Below are positions 23,296-31,358 of a stretch of 64,000 bases of DNA, piece after piece. Position 1 is the stretch's first letter; every line of letters begins with the position of its first letter. Position numbers and translations under genes: made by a program. The notes beneath the pieces were generated by a model that had not been told where the DNA came from, made no database searches, and saw only the letters and a program-made list of their open reading frames with translations. Source of the DNA: Saltatorellus ferox (GTDB lineage: Bacteria; Planctomycetota; UBA1135; GCA-002686595). The stretch covers positions 1,550,001-1,614,000 of the forward strand of contig CP036434.1 in assembly GCA_007751475.1 (NCBI GenBank), read 5' to 3'.

Positions 23296-24555
23296 ATGAC
23301 CGATACCACTCGCTCCGCCTCCGGATCTTCTTCCGGAGCCACCACCGGGCTTTCTGCCGAGGCGGCGAAAGCCTCGCCGCAGCCGGGCCAATCGAGCGAG
23401 GCGGGCCAATCGAGCGAGGCGGGCCAATCGAGCGAGGCGCAGGAAATCCAGGCGCCGGAGACGCCGGCTCCCAAGCCCTTCGATGGCCTGCCGCCCGTCG
23501 AGCACCTCGGCCGCGTCCTTCGGCGCTGCGCTGAAGCCGCCGATTCCGCCGTCGCCGGGCACTTCTTGATCCTCACGCACATGGGGCCCGATCCGGATGC
23601 GATCGGCGCCTGCGAGGGGCTGCGGCTCCTGATCGAAAAGGGGTTCGCGTTCCGCTGTGTCGTCGCCACGCACGGCCGCGTTCACCGCGCCGAGAACGTC
23701 GCGCTCCTGAAGACCCTCGACCTCGATCTGCACGACTACAACGAGATCGACACGTCGCAGTTCTGCGGAGTTCTCCTCGTCGACACCCAGCCGACGTTCC
23801 GTCACACCGTCGTGCCGAAAGATCTCCCCGTCGTCGCCGTCTTCGACCACCACAAGTCGCCGTCCGCCGAGGGCGACGATGTCCAGGCCGCGCCTCACCA
23901 GGACGTGCGCATCGACCTCGGCGCCACGTCCTCGATCATCTTCGAGTACCTGCGCGACATGGACGTGCCGGTGGACGAGACCACGGCGTCCGCGCTCTTC
24001 TGCGGCGTGCGCTACGACACCGCCGACCTCTCGCGGAACGCCTCGCCGCTCGACGAAGAAGCGTTCCTCGCGATGTTCCAGCGCGGCGACCGCCAGCGCA
24101 TCGCGGCGATCGATCGACCGCCGCTTTCGCGCGCCTACTATCGCCACGTGGCCCAGGCGCTGTCGAAGGCGCGTCAGCACGGCCCGCTCGTCATTCTCCT
24201 GATGGGCCGGGTCGAGAACCCCGAGCACGTCGCCGAGATGGCAGACTTCTTCCTCCGGATGAAGGGCTGCTCGTGGGTCGTCGCGGGCGGCGCGTACGAA
24301 GGCGGGTACGTCCTCTCCCTGCGCACCGATTATGCGTTCGGCAAGGCCTATCCCCTGATGGAGCGCGTGCTGGGCGGAGTGGGCTCCTTCGGCGGCCACG
24401 GGCACATCGCCGGCGGCCGGATCCAGCTGGAGGACCAGGGCATGAGCGCGGTCAAGGCGATCGAGAGAACGATCCGCAAGAACGCGCTCGCCGTCATCGC
24501 CACCAACGACGGCGAGGACTCGAAGGCGCCCGAAGGTAGACGTCTCGATTCGTAG
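23296..24555 (+). CDS. DHH-family phosphoesterase (nanoRNase/pAp phosphatase-like)
   Basis: 419 residues. After a low-complexity 65-residue N-terminal tail comes the DHH domain: THMGPDPDAIGA (metal ligands), LLVDTQPTF, VAVFDHHKS (the DHH motif itself) and FCGVRYDTADLSRN. The C-terminal DHHA1 part ends in GGHGHIAGGRI, the substrate-binding Gly/His loop. Family members degrade 2-5-mer RNA (NrnA) or pAp, or cyclic dinucleotide products; the exact substrate is uncertain. The tail contains a triplicated GQSSEA, encoded by a DNA tandem repeat, and is probably disordered. It is 22 bp ahead of the ThiD-like gene. Confidence 0.85.
   Translation: MTDTTRSASGSSSGATTGLSAEAAKASPQPGQSSEAGQSSEAGQSSEAQEIQAPETPAPKPFDGLPPVEHLGRVLRRCAEAADSAVAGHFLILTHMGPDPDAIGACEGLRLLIEKGFAFRCVVATHGRVHRAENVALLKTLDLDLHDYNEIDTSQFCGVLLVDTQPTFRHTVVPKDLPVVAVFDHHKSPSAEGDDVQAAPHQDVRIDLGATSSIIFEYLRDMDVPVDETTASALFCGVRYDTADLSRNASPLDEEAFLAMFQRGDRQRIAAIDRPPLSRAYYRHVAQALSKARQHGPLVILLMGRVENPEHVAEMADFFLRMKGCSWVVAGGAYEGGYVLSLRTDYAFGKAYPLMERVLGGVGSFGGHGHIAGGRIQLEDQGMSAVKAIERTIRKNALAVIATNDGEDSKAPEGRRLDS
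23384..23437 (+). repeat. three 18-bp tandem repeats in the DHH gene
   Basis: CGGGCCAATCGAGCGAGG occurs three times in a row (23384, 23402, 23420), coding for GQSSEA repeats in the N-terminal tail. Being a multiple of three, copy-number change would keep the frame. Confidence 0.9.
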
Positions 24556-24576
24556 ACGGCGACTCCCGGGGTTACG

Positions 24577-25386
24577 ATGCTTCCCATGAGCACCGACCCG
24601 ATCCGCCCTGTCGTCCTCTTCGTCGGTGGGACCGACTCGTCTCACAAGGCCGGCCTCGACGCCGACCAGGACGCCGCCGACGCGCAGGGTTGTGACGCGA
24701 TCACCATCGCGAGCGCCGTCACGGATCAGGACCTGTTCGAGGTACGCAGCGTCGAGGAGCGCCTGATGTGGGATCACAAGGCGACCGCAGCGATGGAGGA
24801 AGCGGCCAGCGGTGCCCGCCCCGTCGCGGCCCTGAAATTTGGCCTGCTGCCCGGAGTCGCCTCGATCGTCGAGGCCGCTCGGCTGGTGGCCCGCGTCTCC
24901 CACGGACCGCGGCCGATCCCGGCGGTGGTGGACCCGGTGATCCGATCCTCCAGCGGCTACCGCTTCTGGAGGGACCGCGAGATGGTGGCCGTCCGCGACA
25001 GCCTCATGGTGGCGGGTCCGATCCTGACGCCCAACCTCGACGAGCTCGCGGAGCTGGCCTGGCTCGACCGGAACCAGATCGACGAGTCGGAGGAGACCCG
25101 TATCCGGGCGGCGGAGGCGCTGATCTTCGGCGGCGCTTCCGCCGTCGTCGCCAAGGGCGGGCACGGTCCGGCGGATGCGGCGGTTCGGGACCTCGTCCTC
25201 GAGCCGGGGCGCGATCCGGTCTGGATCGAGCGCCCGCGCGAGCCGGGCAAGGGCATCCGCGGCTCCGGCTGCCGGTTCGCGGCCACCCTCGCCTGCGCAC
25301 TGGCGGCGGGCCGCAGCCTGACCGAGGCCGCAGAGATCGCAGGGGCCTTCGTGGCCCGCAGGATCCGCGAGCAGGGCGCGGTCTGA
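24577..25386 (+). CDS. ThiD-like (PfkB/ribokinase-fold) kinase
   Basis: 269 residues. Fold and layout match hydroxymethylpyrimidine(-phosphate) kinase: an N-terminal GGTDSSHKAGLDADQ in place of the family's GSDPSGGAGIQAD, central VVDPVIRSSSGYRF (typical DPVM-xxxG), LTPNLDELAELAWL and a C-terminal anion-hole GSGCRFAATLACALA (family: GTGCTLSAAIA). The catalytic Cys/Gly-rich loop is kept but the first substrate loop has Lys/His where Gly-Gly-Ala is usual. So it may phosphorylate something other than HMP. No other thiamine gene is nearby. Start ATG 24577 has a GGGG 6 nt upstream; ATG 24586 is the alternative. Confidence 0.75.
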   Translation: MLPMSTDPIRPVVLFVGGTDSSHKAGLDADQDAADAQGCDAITIASAVTDQDLFEVRSVEERLMWDHKATAAMEEAASGARPVAALKFGLLPGVASIVEAARLVARVSHGPRPIPAVVDPVIRSSSGYRFWRDREMVAVRDSLMVAGPILTPNLDELAELAWLDRNQIDESEETRIRAAEALIFGGASAVVAKGGHGPADAAVRDLVLEPGRDPVWIERPREPGKGIRGSGCRFAATLACALAAGRSLTEAAEIAGAFVARRIREQGAV

Positions 25387-25454
25387 TCATTCGTCACAGA
25401 AAACCGTCAAGGGGGCTTGCCAACGCGTGAGCCGACGGTATTCTTCCCGGCGTC

Positions 25455-25529
25455 GCGGCTGTAGCTCAGTGGTAGAGCGCAACCTTGCCAAGGTTGATGT
25501 CGTCGGTTCGAATCCGATCAGCCGCTCCA
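25455..25529 (+). tRNA. tRNA-Gly (anticodon GCC)
   Basis: A full cloverleaf: acceptor GCGGCTG with CAGCCGC, D-arm GTAGCTCAGTGGTAGAGC, anticodon stem CAACC/GGTTG with loop TTGCCAA (anticodon GCC), T-arm with GGTTCGAATCC, discriminator T at 25526. The CCA (25527-25529) is encoded. Confidence 0.97.
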
Positions 25530-25534
25530 TACAC

Positions 25535-25572
25535 CAGGGGCCCGCGCTTCAGAAACGAAGCGCGGGCCCCTG
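25535..25572 (+). terminator. perfect 16-bp hairpin after tRNA-Gly
   Basis: CAGGGGCCCGCGCTTC (25535-25550), loop AGAAAC, then the exact reverse complement to 25572, followed by TTCTTTGT. It starts 6 nt after the tRNA CCA and is the best terminator candidate in the window. Confidence 0.85.
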
Positions 25573-25626
25573 TTCTTTGTCGCTTCCTTCGCTGGCTGAA
25601 AGGCCGTCAGCGTCGAAGGGCCTTCC

Positions 25627-26457
25627 TCAGACGAAGATCTCACCGCTCAGGTAGTGGTGGACGCCGCCTGCGAGCCGCACGCGATTTCCGTCCAGCGTGC
25701 ACTCCAGCCGCCCGCCCCGCGCCGAGATCTGCCGCGCCACGAGCGTCCGCTTCGAAAGCGTCGCCGCCCAGAATGGGACCAGCTGGCAGTGAGCGGACCC
25801 GGTCACCGGATCCTCGGGAACGCCCAGCGTCGGCGCGAAGAACCGGCTCACGAAGTCCACCTCGGGAGCGTCTCCCGGGGCGGTCGCGATGACGGGCTTG
25901 CCGACCTCCCGCAGCGCTGCTTCGGTGGGGTCGAGGCTCGCCACCGCTTCCTCGGACTCGAGGACGGCCAAGACGTACCGCTGGTCGTAGGCGGAGAGCA
26001 CCCGAACGTCAAGGGCTCGCTCCGTCAGCGCCGCCAGCTCCGAAGGGATCGGCTTCGTCGAAATAGCCGCAGGCAGGTCGATCTCGACGGAGTCCTCTCC
26101 CGTGTACCTGGCGATCAGCAGCCCGCTCTTCGTCGAGAAGTGAACGGAGGCCGCGCCCTCGGGGACGAGGCCCGCCGTCCGGAGCGCGGCGGCCGCACCG
26201 AGGGTCGCATGCCCGCAGAGGTCCACCTCGGTCGTCGGCGTGAACCAGCGCAGGGCGAACGCAGGCGCCATGTCCTCGCCGACCTCCCCGGCCCCCGGGA
26301 TCGGCATCGTGAACGCGGTCTCGGAGAGGTGATTCTCCTCGGCGATCTTCTGCATCAGCCCGGCGTCGATCGCGTGATCGAGCGGAACGACCGCGGCCGG
26401 GTTGCCCGTGAACGGGCCCTCGCTGAACGCGTCCACCTGGTATATCTTGAGCTTCAT
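25627..26457 (-). CDS. PhzF family isomerase-like protein
   Basis: 276 residues, the normal PhzF length. The diaminopimelate-epimerase-like fold shows YQVDAFSEGPFTGNPAAVV at the N-terminus, NHLSETAF whose Glu is the catalytic acid in PhzF, RWFTPTTEVDLCGHATLGAA, and RFFAPTLGVPEDPVTGSAHC near the end. PhzF itself isomerises a phenazine precursor; most homologues, like this one, are of unknown substrate and no phenazine gene is present. Its ATG overlaps the stop of the upstream hydantoinase-like gene by 4 bp, so they form an operon and may act on one compound. Confidence 0.9.
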   Translation of the reverse strand: MKLKIYQVDAFSEGPFTGNPAAVVPLDHAIDAGLMQKIAEENHLSETAFTMPIPGAGEVGEDMAPAFALRWFTPTTEVDLCGHATLGAAAALRTAGLVPEGAASVHFSTKSGLLIARYTGEDSVEIDLPAAISTKPIPSELAALTERALDVRVLSAYDQRYVLAVLESEEAVASLDPTEAALREVGKPVIATAPGDAPEVDFVSRFFAPTLGVPEDPVTGSAHCQLVPFWAATLSKRTLVARQISARGGRLECTLDGNRVRLAGGVHHYLSGEIFV

Positions 26458-28550
26458 CGGGAGGGTTCCACGGCTTCGAGGAGGAGAGCGCCGCCTGCGA
26501 CGTCGCCGCTGAGCCTCGCGCGCGCGCCTGGAGGAACGACCGTCGTTCCCGAGTACTCGTCGATGATCGCGGGGCCGAAGATCTCGGCTCCTGGTCGCAG
26601 GAAACGGCGGTCATGGATGGGGGTCATCACCGGATCGGGCCCGTCGAACCACGCGAGCTGTTCACCGACGAGAGCCTCCGACTCGTCCGCGAAGCCCGGA
26701 TCTGCCGAAACGGAATCCTCTTCCGGCGCAACCACGCTGACCCGCGCTCGCGCGTGAACGAGTTCGATCCCGTGGCCCTCGAGCTGCCAGCCGAAGCGCG
26801 CTTCGTGGGCCGCATGGAAAGCGGCTTCGAGTTCGGGCTCGTTCTTGAGCGAGAGCTCGTACGACTGGCCGCGATAGCGCAGCGAGAGCCGCGCTTCTGC
26901 TTCCAGCGCTGCATCGCCGGCCCCGGCCCCGCCAGCGAGCAGTGTCTCGGTCGCGTCCTTTCGCAGCTCGTCGAGAAGCGCCTCGCGGGCCTCGAAGTTC
27001 GTGTCGCCCAGCCGCCGCAGCACCGTTCGCGAGCGATCCGCCGTGCGCCGTGCGGTCGTCATCCCGTAGGCCGAGAGCACCCCTGGCATGGGCGGCACGA
27101 GCGCGAGGGGCATGCCGAGCGCCGAGGCCAGATCGAACGCCGCGAGCCCCCCGCCGCCGCCGAACGCCACGAGGGGCGTCGTGCGCGGATCGCGTCCGCG
27201 CTGCATCGTCATCACGCCGAGCGCGCGGCGCATCGAGGCGCGCACGGAGGCCAGGACGGCCTGGGCCGCCTGGATGGCCGTGACGCCCTCGCCCAGCTCG
27301 CGCGCGAGCATTTCGTAGGCGCGGAGCGCTGCGTCTCGGTCGAGGCGCAGCTCGCCTCCCAGGAAGCCGCCCGGGTGGGGCGTCAGCGGGACGCGGCCAA
27401 GTACGATGTAGGCGTCGGTGACCGTCGGCTGCGTGCCGCCGCCCCCGAACGCGACCGGACCCGGATCGGCGCCCGCGCTTTCCGGGCCGACGCGCAGGAC
27501 CGAGCCCTCGTCGACGCGCGCGATGGACCCACCGCCGCAGCCGATCGTGTGCATGTCGAGCGTCGGCACCGCGATCGAGTGGCCGGCGACGCGGACGTCC
27601 TCGCCGAGGCTGCCCAGGCCCTCACCCTCCTGGTGGAACGCGACGTCGGTGCTCGTTCCACCCATGTCCAGCGTCGCGATCGCGCCGAGCCCTGCGGCCC
27701 GGGCCGCTGCGGCGGCGCCGATCACGCCCCCGGCTGGCCCGGACAGGAGCACTCTGACGGGCTCGATCGCCGCGCGCGCCGCGTCGAGTCCGCCGCCGCT
27801 GCTCTGCAGGATCTCCAGGCGAGCCTCGGGCAGCGCCTCGCCGAGGCGTCCGAGGTAGTCGGCGACGACCGGCGTCAGCGCTGCGTTGGCCACTGCCGTC
27901 GAGAAGCGCTCGGCCTCGCGGTATTCGGCGACCAGCTCGGAGGACGCGGTGGCGTACAGACCCGCGTCCCGCAGGCGCGCCGCGAGCCTGCGCTCGGGCT
28001 CCGGATGGGCGTAGCTGTGCAGGAGGCAGACGGCCACGCTGGTCGCTCCGCTCGCCAGGACGGTCCGGCAGACGCGCTCGATCTCCTCGTCGGTGAGAGC
28101 CTCGACCACGACGAGTGGGCCGCGCGTGCCGAGCGCCTCGTCCGTCACGTCCGCCGGCCAGGCGCGCTCGGCGACCTCGAAGCGAAGGTTTCGCGGCACG
28201 AGCGGGAGCGGGCGCTGCGGCTCGAGGGCGTAGAGATCCGGGCGCGCCTGACGGTCGATCTCGATGAGATCTCGGAAGCCGCGGTTGGTGACCAGGGCGG
28301 CTTTCCCGACCCGGCCGGTGAGGAGCGCGTTCAGCGCGACCGTGGTCCCGTGGATCACAGTGGCGCCCTTCGCGCCCGGTACGCCGAGGGCCTCGAGCCC
28401 CTCCAGCAACGCGCGCCCCGGATCCTCGGGCGTCGACCGCACCTTGGCGATTCTCGGCGCGATCCCGGGCCCGGTGAGCACGAGGTCCGTGAAGGTGCCG
28501 CCGGTATCGACGCCAATTCGCAGGCCACCGGCAATCCGTGGTGAGGTCAT
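26454..28550 (-). CDS. hydantoinase/5-oxoprolinase A-type protein (HyuA)
   Basis: 698 residues. N-terminal Hydant_A_N: GLRIGVDTGGTFTDLVL (ATP-binding Asp/Gly loop) and HGTTVALNALL; central Hydantoinase_A: TLDMGGTSTDVAF, LDMHTIGCGGGSIAR, DAYIVLGR and FGGGGGLAAFDLASALG; a C-terminal beta-rich domain ends it. This family opens hydantoins or oxoproline in an ATP-dependent way, usually with a separate HyuB subunit. No HyuB is in the window; the neighbour is PhzF instead. The ATG at 28550 (MTSPRIAGG) starts just ahead of the fold; the frame is open further upstream but runs into the plsY promoter region. Divergent from plsY. Confidence 0.92.
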   Translation of the reverse strand: MTSPRIAGGLRIGVDTGGTFTDLVLTGPGIAPRIAKVRSTPEDPGRALLEGLEALGVPGAKGATVIHGTTVALNALLTGRVGKAALVTNRGFRDLIEIDRQARPDLYALEPQRPLPLVPRNLRFEVAERAWPADVTDEALGTRGPLVVVEALTDEEIERVCRTVLASGATSVAVCLLHSYAHPEPERRLAARLRDAGLYATASSELVAEYREAERFSTAVANAALTPVVADYLGRLGEALPEARLEILQSSGGGLDAARAAIEPVRVLLSGPAGGVIGAAAAARAAGLGAIATLDMGGTSTDVAFHQEGEGLGSLGEDVRVAGHSIAVPTLDMHTIGCGGGSIARVDEGSVLRVGPESAGADPGPVAFGGGGTQPTVTDAYIVLGRVPLTPHPGGFLGGELRLDRDAALRAYEMLARELGEGVTAIQAAQAVLASVRASMRRALGVMTMQRGRDPRTTPLVAFGGGGGLAAFDLASALGMPLALVPPMPGVLSAYGMTTARRTADRSRTVLRRLGDTNFEAREALLDELRKDATETLLAGGAGAGDAALEAEARLSLRYRGQSYELSLKNEPELEAAFHAAHEARFGWQLEGHGIELVHARARVSVVAPEEDSVSADPGFADESEALVGEQLAWFDGPDPVMTPIHDRRFLRPGAEIFGPAIIDEYSGTTVVPPGARARLSGDVAGGALLLEAVEPSR

Positions 28551-28694
28551 GGCGGAAGAGTGTACGGGAGGTTGCGGGTCCGGATATCCTCTTTGGCCCG
28601 ACCTCCTCCGATCGCCGGCGGGGCCCTTCGAGTCTCCGCCGAGTCTCCTTCGGGCCTTCTGCGGGCTCATCCGGCCGGGCTCTCTCTCTCTCCG

Positions 28695-29315
28695 ATGCTC
28701 CCCACCCTTCTCGCCCTCCTCGCCTCGTACCTGCTCGGGTCCGTGCCCTTCGGGCTCGTGATGGCCCGGCTCATCAAGGGCGTCGATCTGCGCGAGGTCG
28801 GGAGCGGCAACATCGGCGCGACCAACGCCATGCGCGTGCTCGGGAAGCCGCTGGGGCTCGTCGCGTTCCTGCTCGACTTCGGAAAGGGGCTCGTCCCCAC
28901 GCTCTTCCTGTCGAAGTACGCCGCGGACCTGAACGTCCACACGCCGCTCCTCGCCGAGTCCCTCTGCGGCGTCGCGGCGGTGGTCGGGCACTGCTTCCCG
29001 ATCTACCTGAAGTTTCGCGGCGGCAAGGGGGTGGCGACAGGTTGTGGCGCCATCGTCGGCATCGAGCCCATGGTCTTCGTGGCTTCCGGCCTCGTCTGGG
29101 TCGCGCTGCTCGGCGCGTTGCGCATGGTCAGCCTGGCGTCCATCGCCATGGGACTCGCGTTCCCGATCGTTGCCGCGTGGCTCGTCCCCGGGGCTCCCGC
29201 GTTCGCCGGAGCCTGCGCTCTTCTCACCGTTCTCGTGCTCGTTCGCCATCGAGCCAATATCGCGCGTATCCGTGCTGGCACCGAGCCTCGAATCGGCGCC
29301 AAACCTTCCATCTGA
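28695..29315 (+). CDS. plsY: acyl-phosphate:glycerol-3-phosphate acyltransferase PlsY
   Basis: 206 residues with five or so membrane helices. PlsY adds the first acyl chain to glycerol 3-phosphate in phospholipid synthesis at the inner membrane. Motifs: SYLLGSVPFGLV, the active-site loop GSGNIGATNAMRVLG, and GHCFPIYLKFRGGKGVAT (acyl-phosphate binding Gly-rich loop). ATG 28695 was chosen because the family begins directly with this hydrophobic stretch, although the frame is open to 28560. It is 8 bp ahead of gpsA, which makes its substrate. Confidence 0.95.
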   Translation: MLPTLLALLASYLLGSVPFGLVMARLIKGVDLREVGSGNIGATNAMRVLGKPLGLVAFLLDFGKGLVPTLFLSKYAADLNVHTPLLAESLCGVAAVVGHCFPIYLKFRGGKGVATGCGAIVGIEPMVFVASGLVWVALLGALRMVSLASIAMGLAFPIVAAWLVPGAPAFAGACALLTVLVLVRHRANIARIRAGTEPRIGAKPSI

Positions 29316-29323
29316 GACCCACC

Positions 29324-30370
29324 ATGACGACTGCGAACGATGCGGGCATCCGGAAAGCCCTGGTGATAGGAGACGGATCGTGGGGCACCGCGCTCGCGCT
29401 GCGCCTCGCCAGCAATTCGATCGAGACCACCCTCTGGAGCGCCTTCCCCGAGCAAGCGAAGAGGATCGGGGACGCGCGAGAGAACGTGAAGTTCCTCCCG
29501 GGGATTCGATTCCCCGACAACCTGCATACGAGCGCGGACCCGTTCGGCGCCTCGGAGGGCGTCGATCTCGTCGTCTCCGTGGTGCCGACGCAGTACGTGG
29601 CGCAGGTCGCGGCGCGCTTCGAGGATGCGCTACGCGGCGACCTTCCGATCGTGACCGCGAGCAAGGGCCTCGAGATCGATACGTTCCGCACGCCGAGCCA
29701 GATCCTTCGGAGGGTCCTGGGCGAGCGAACGATCTGTGTCCTCACGGGGCCGAGCCACGCCGAGGAGGTCGCGCGCGATCTTCCCGCCTCCGTCGTCGCG
29801 GGCTGCGAGGACGAGGACTTTGCGCGCCTCGTTCAAACGGCCTTCAACGGGGAGACCTTCCGCGTCTACACGACGCCCGATGGCTACGGAGCCGAGCTGG
29901 CTGGGGCGCTGAAGAACGTCATCGCGATCGCCGCTGGCATCTGCGACGGACTCGGACTGGGTGACAACGCGAAGAGCGCGCTTCTCACGCGCGGCATCGT
30001 CGAGATCGCTCGCTTCGGACGCGCGCGCGGCGCGGACGTTCGCACCTTCTTCGGGCTCGCGGGGCTGGGCGATCTTGTCACGACGTGCATGTCGCAGCAC
30101 TCGCGCAACCGCGCCGTCGGCGAGGCGATCGGCAGAGGCAAGACGCTCCAGCAAGTGCTCGACGAGATGAGCATGGTCGCGGAGGGAGTCTGGACGACGA
30201 AGGCGCTGTTCGGCCCCGAAGCCAACGAGGACCTCGTCTCGATGCCCATTGCCGAGCAGGTTCACGCCGTTCTGTTCGAGGGCAAGGACCCTCGCGAGGC
30301 CGTGCTCGATCTGATGCGGCGAGAGCCGACGGGCGAGATGGACGGTCTCTTCGAAGGGCTCGACGCTTGA
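29324..30370 (+). CDS. gpsA: glycerol-3-phosphate dehydrogenase [NAD(P)+]
   Basis: 348 residues. GpsA reduces dihydroxyacetone phosphate to sn-glycerol 3-phosphate, feeding PlsY. The nucleotide loop is VIGDGSWGTALA (usually GAGSWGTALA, here Asp for Ala), then VVSVVPTQYV, TASKGLEID, LTGPSHAEEVAR, the catalytic Lys in ELAGALKNVIAIAAGICDGLGLGDNAKSA split over two motifs, and FFGLAGLGDLVTTC. All are full length. It follows plsY by 8 bp, a natural two-gene phospholipid unit. A small membrane gene follows immediately. Confidence 0.96.
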   Translation: MTTANDAGIRKALVIGDGSWGTALALRLASNSIETTLWSAFPEQAKRIGDARENVKFLPGIRFPDNLHTSADPFGASEGVDLVVSVVPTQYVAQVAARFEDALRGDLPIVTASKGLEIDTFRTPSQILRRVLGERTICVLTGPSHAEEVARDLPASVVAGCEDEDFARLVQTAFNGETFRVYTTPDGYGAELAGALKNVIAIAAGICDGLGLGDNAKSALLTRGIVEIARFGRARGADVRTFFGLAGLGDLVTTCMSQHSRNRAVGEAIGRGKTLQQVLDEMSMVAEGVWTTKALFGPEANEDLVSMPIAEQVHAVLFEGKDPREAVLDLMRREPTGEMDGLFEGLDA

Positions 30371-30375
30371 GTCCC

Positions 30376-30759
30376 GTGTATGGATTCCTCGGTGCGCTGC
30401 TCGTGACCGTCGGCATGCTCGTCGGAGCCGCGATCACGGGGCGAAAGCGCAAGATTCCCATGCACATTGCCTTCGTGACGGCTGCGGTTTCCGGGCTGGG
30501 CGTGGCGATCTACTTCGCGCTGAAGGTGGGGGAACTCTACGACCTCGAGAAGGCCGGGATGATCACGCCCATTCACCTCACGCTGGCGCGCGTCACCACG
30601 GCGGCGTACCTGTGGCCGCTGGTGACAGGGCCGCTCGCGATGCGCGGCAAGATCCGGCCGCGGATCCATCACTTCGGGGCCTACGTCGCGCTCGTGCTCA
30701 CGCTCGCGGCGACCGTGACTGGAGTGATGATGCTCTACGGTGCGGAGCGACTCGTCTGA
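30376..30759 (+). CDS. small four-helix membrane protein
   Basis: 127 residues from GTG 30376; a TTG at 30367, overlapping the gpsA stop, is possible. Four hydrophobic stretches: GFLGALLVTVGMLVGAAIT, IAFVTAAVSGLGVAIYFAL, TTAAYLWPLVTGPLAM and [21 protein letters not shown] do not recognise the family; it loosely resembles small DUF420-type helical bundles. Probably co-transcribed with gpsA. Its last 25 bp overlap the end of the opposite-strand gene 30735-31109. Confidence 0.55.
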   Translation: MYGFLGALLVTVGMLVGAAITGRKRKIPMHIAFVTAAVSGLGVAIYFALKVGELYDLEKAGMITPIHLTLARVTTAAYLWPLVTGPLAMRGKIRPRIHHFGAYVALVLTLAATVTGVMMLYGAERLV

Positions 30760-31109
30760 GCCGGGTCTTGCTCTTGCATGCTCGCCAGGGCCTCTGTGAA
30801 CTCCGCTCCGAAGAGGAACGGGAGCGCGATCAGTGAGCCGTTAGCGAAGATGGCGACGAGCGCCATGAAGAGCCACGTCCGGCGCGCGCGGATCGTCAGG
30901 AAGGCATACACGAGGCCGAGGATCCCTGGGATGCCGGCGGCGGCGTAGACCCAGGGCGCGGGCGGGGCCCAGCCGATCTTGGCGACGGCCAGGGAGCCCC
31001 AGACGATCCCCCAGCCGACCGTGGCGAGGGTCATGGCCCTCATCCAGGTTCGGTGGCGCCGGCGGACTCGGGAGGCCCGTCGGGCTTGGGGGCGCATGGT
31101 GCGGGGCAT
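30735..31109 (-). CDS. small membrane protein
   Basis: 124 residues; a basic, Arg-rich N-terminus, then four hydrophobic segments: [61 protein letters not shown] and a short tail. ATGs at 31043 and 31034 would trim the basic leader. No family recognised. It converges on, and overlaps by 25 bp, the gene 30376-30759, so both ends are supported only by frame length. Confidence 0.5.
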   Translation of the reverse strand: MPRTMRPQARRASRVRRRHRTWMRAMTLATVGWGIVWGSLAVAKIGWAPPAPWVYAAAGIPGILGLVYAFLTIRARRTWLFMALVAIFANGSLIALPFLFGAEFTEALASMQEQDPAQTSRSAP

Positions 31110-31225
31110 GGGGGGTCAGGGTAGCGGTTGGATGGGTTTTGGGGTGGGGGATACGATCCCCATCTCTTTCCCCATCCTCTCCATTGACCTCACCCCCCCT
31201 CCCCCCTACCCTCTCCCCCCATCGT

Positions 31226-31302
31226 CGGGCCGTGGCGCAGTTTGGTAGCGCGCTGCAATGGGGTTGCAGAGGTCGGAGGTTCGAATCCTCTCGGCCCGAC
31301 CA
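31226..31302 (+). tRNA. tRNA-Pro (anticodon GGG)
   Basis: Cloverleaf: acceptor CGGGCCG with CGGCCCG, D-arm TGGCGCAGTTTGGTAGCGC, anticodon stem CTGCA/TGCAG with loop ATGGGGT (anticodon GGG), variable AGGTC, T-arm GGAGGTTCGAATCCTC, discriminator A (31299) and encoded CCA (31300-31302). The first C of CCA is also the first base of a long hairpin. Confidence 0.97.
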
Positions 31303-31358
31303 AATTCAATGAAGCGGGGTGGTTCGCGTAGCGAACCACCCCGCTTCATTGAATTTGG
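31300..31358 (+). repeat. 28-bp perfect inverted repeat overlapping tRNA-Pro CCA
   Basis: Bases 31300-31327 are exactly complementary to 31331-31358, with a 3-nt loop (GTA). The left arm starts CCAAATTCAATGAAGCGGGG and includes the tRNA CCA. It can act as a terminator stem or a processing signal for the tRNA 3' end, but is longer than needed for either. Confidence 0.95.

Noticed and set aside
25387..25454. tRNA-Gly as a phage or island attachment site
   Set aside because: No integrase or repeat of the tRNA 3' end was seen downstream; the perfect hairpin explains the structure as a terminator.
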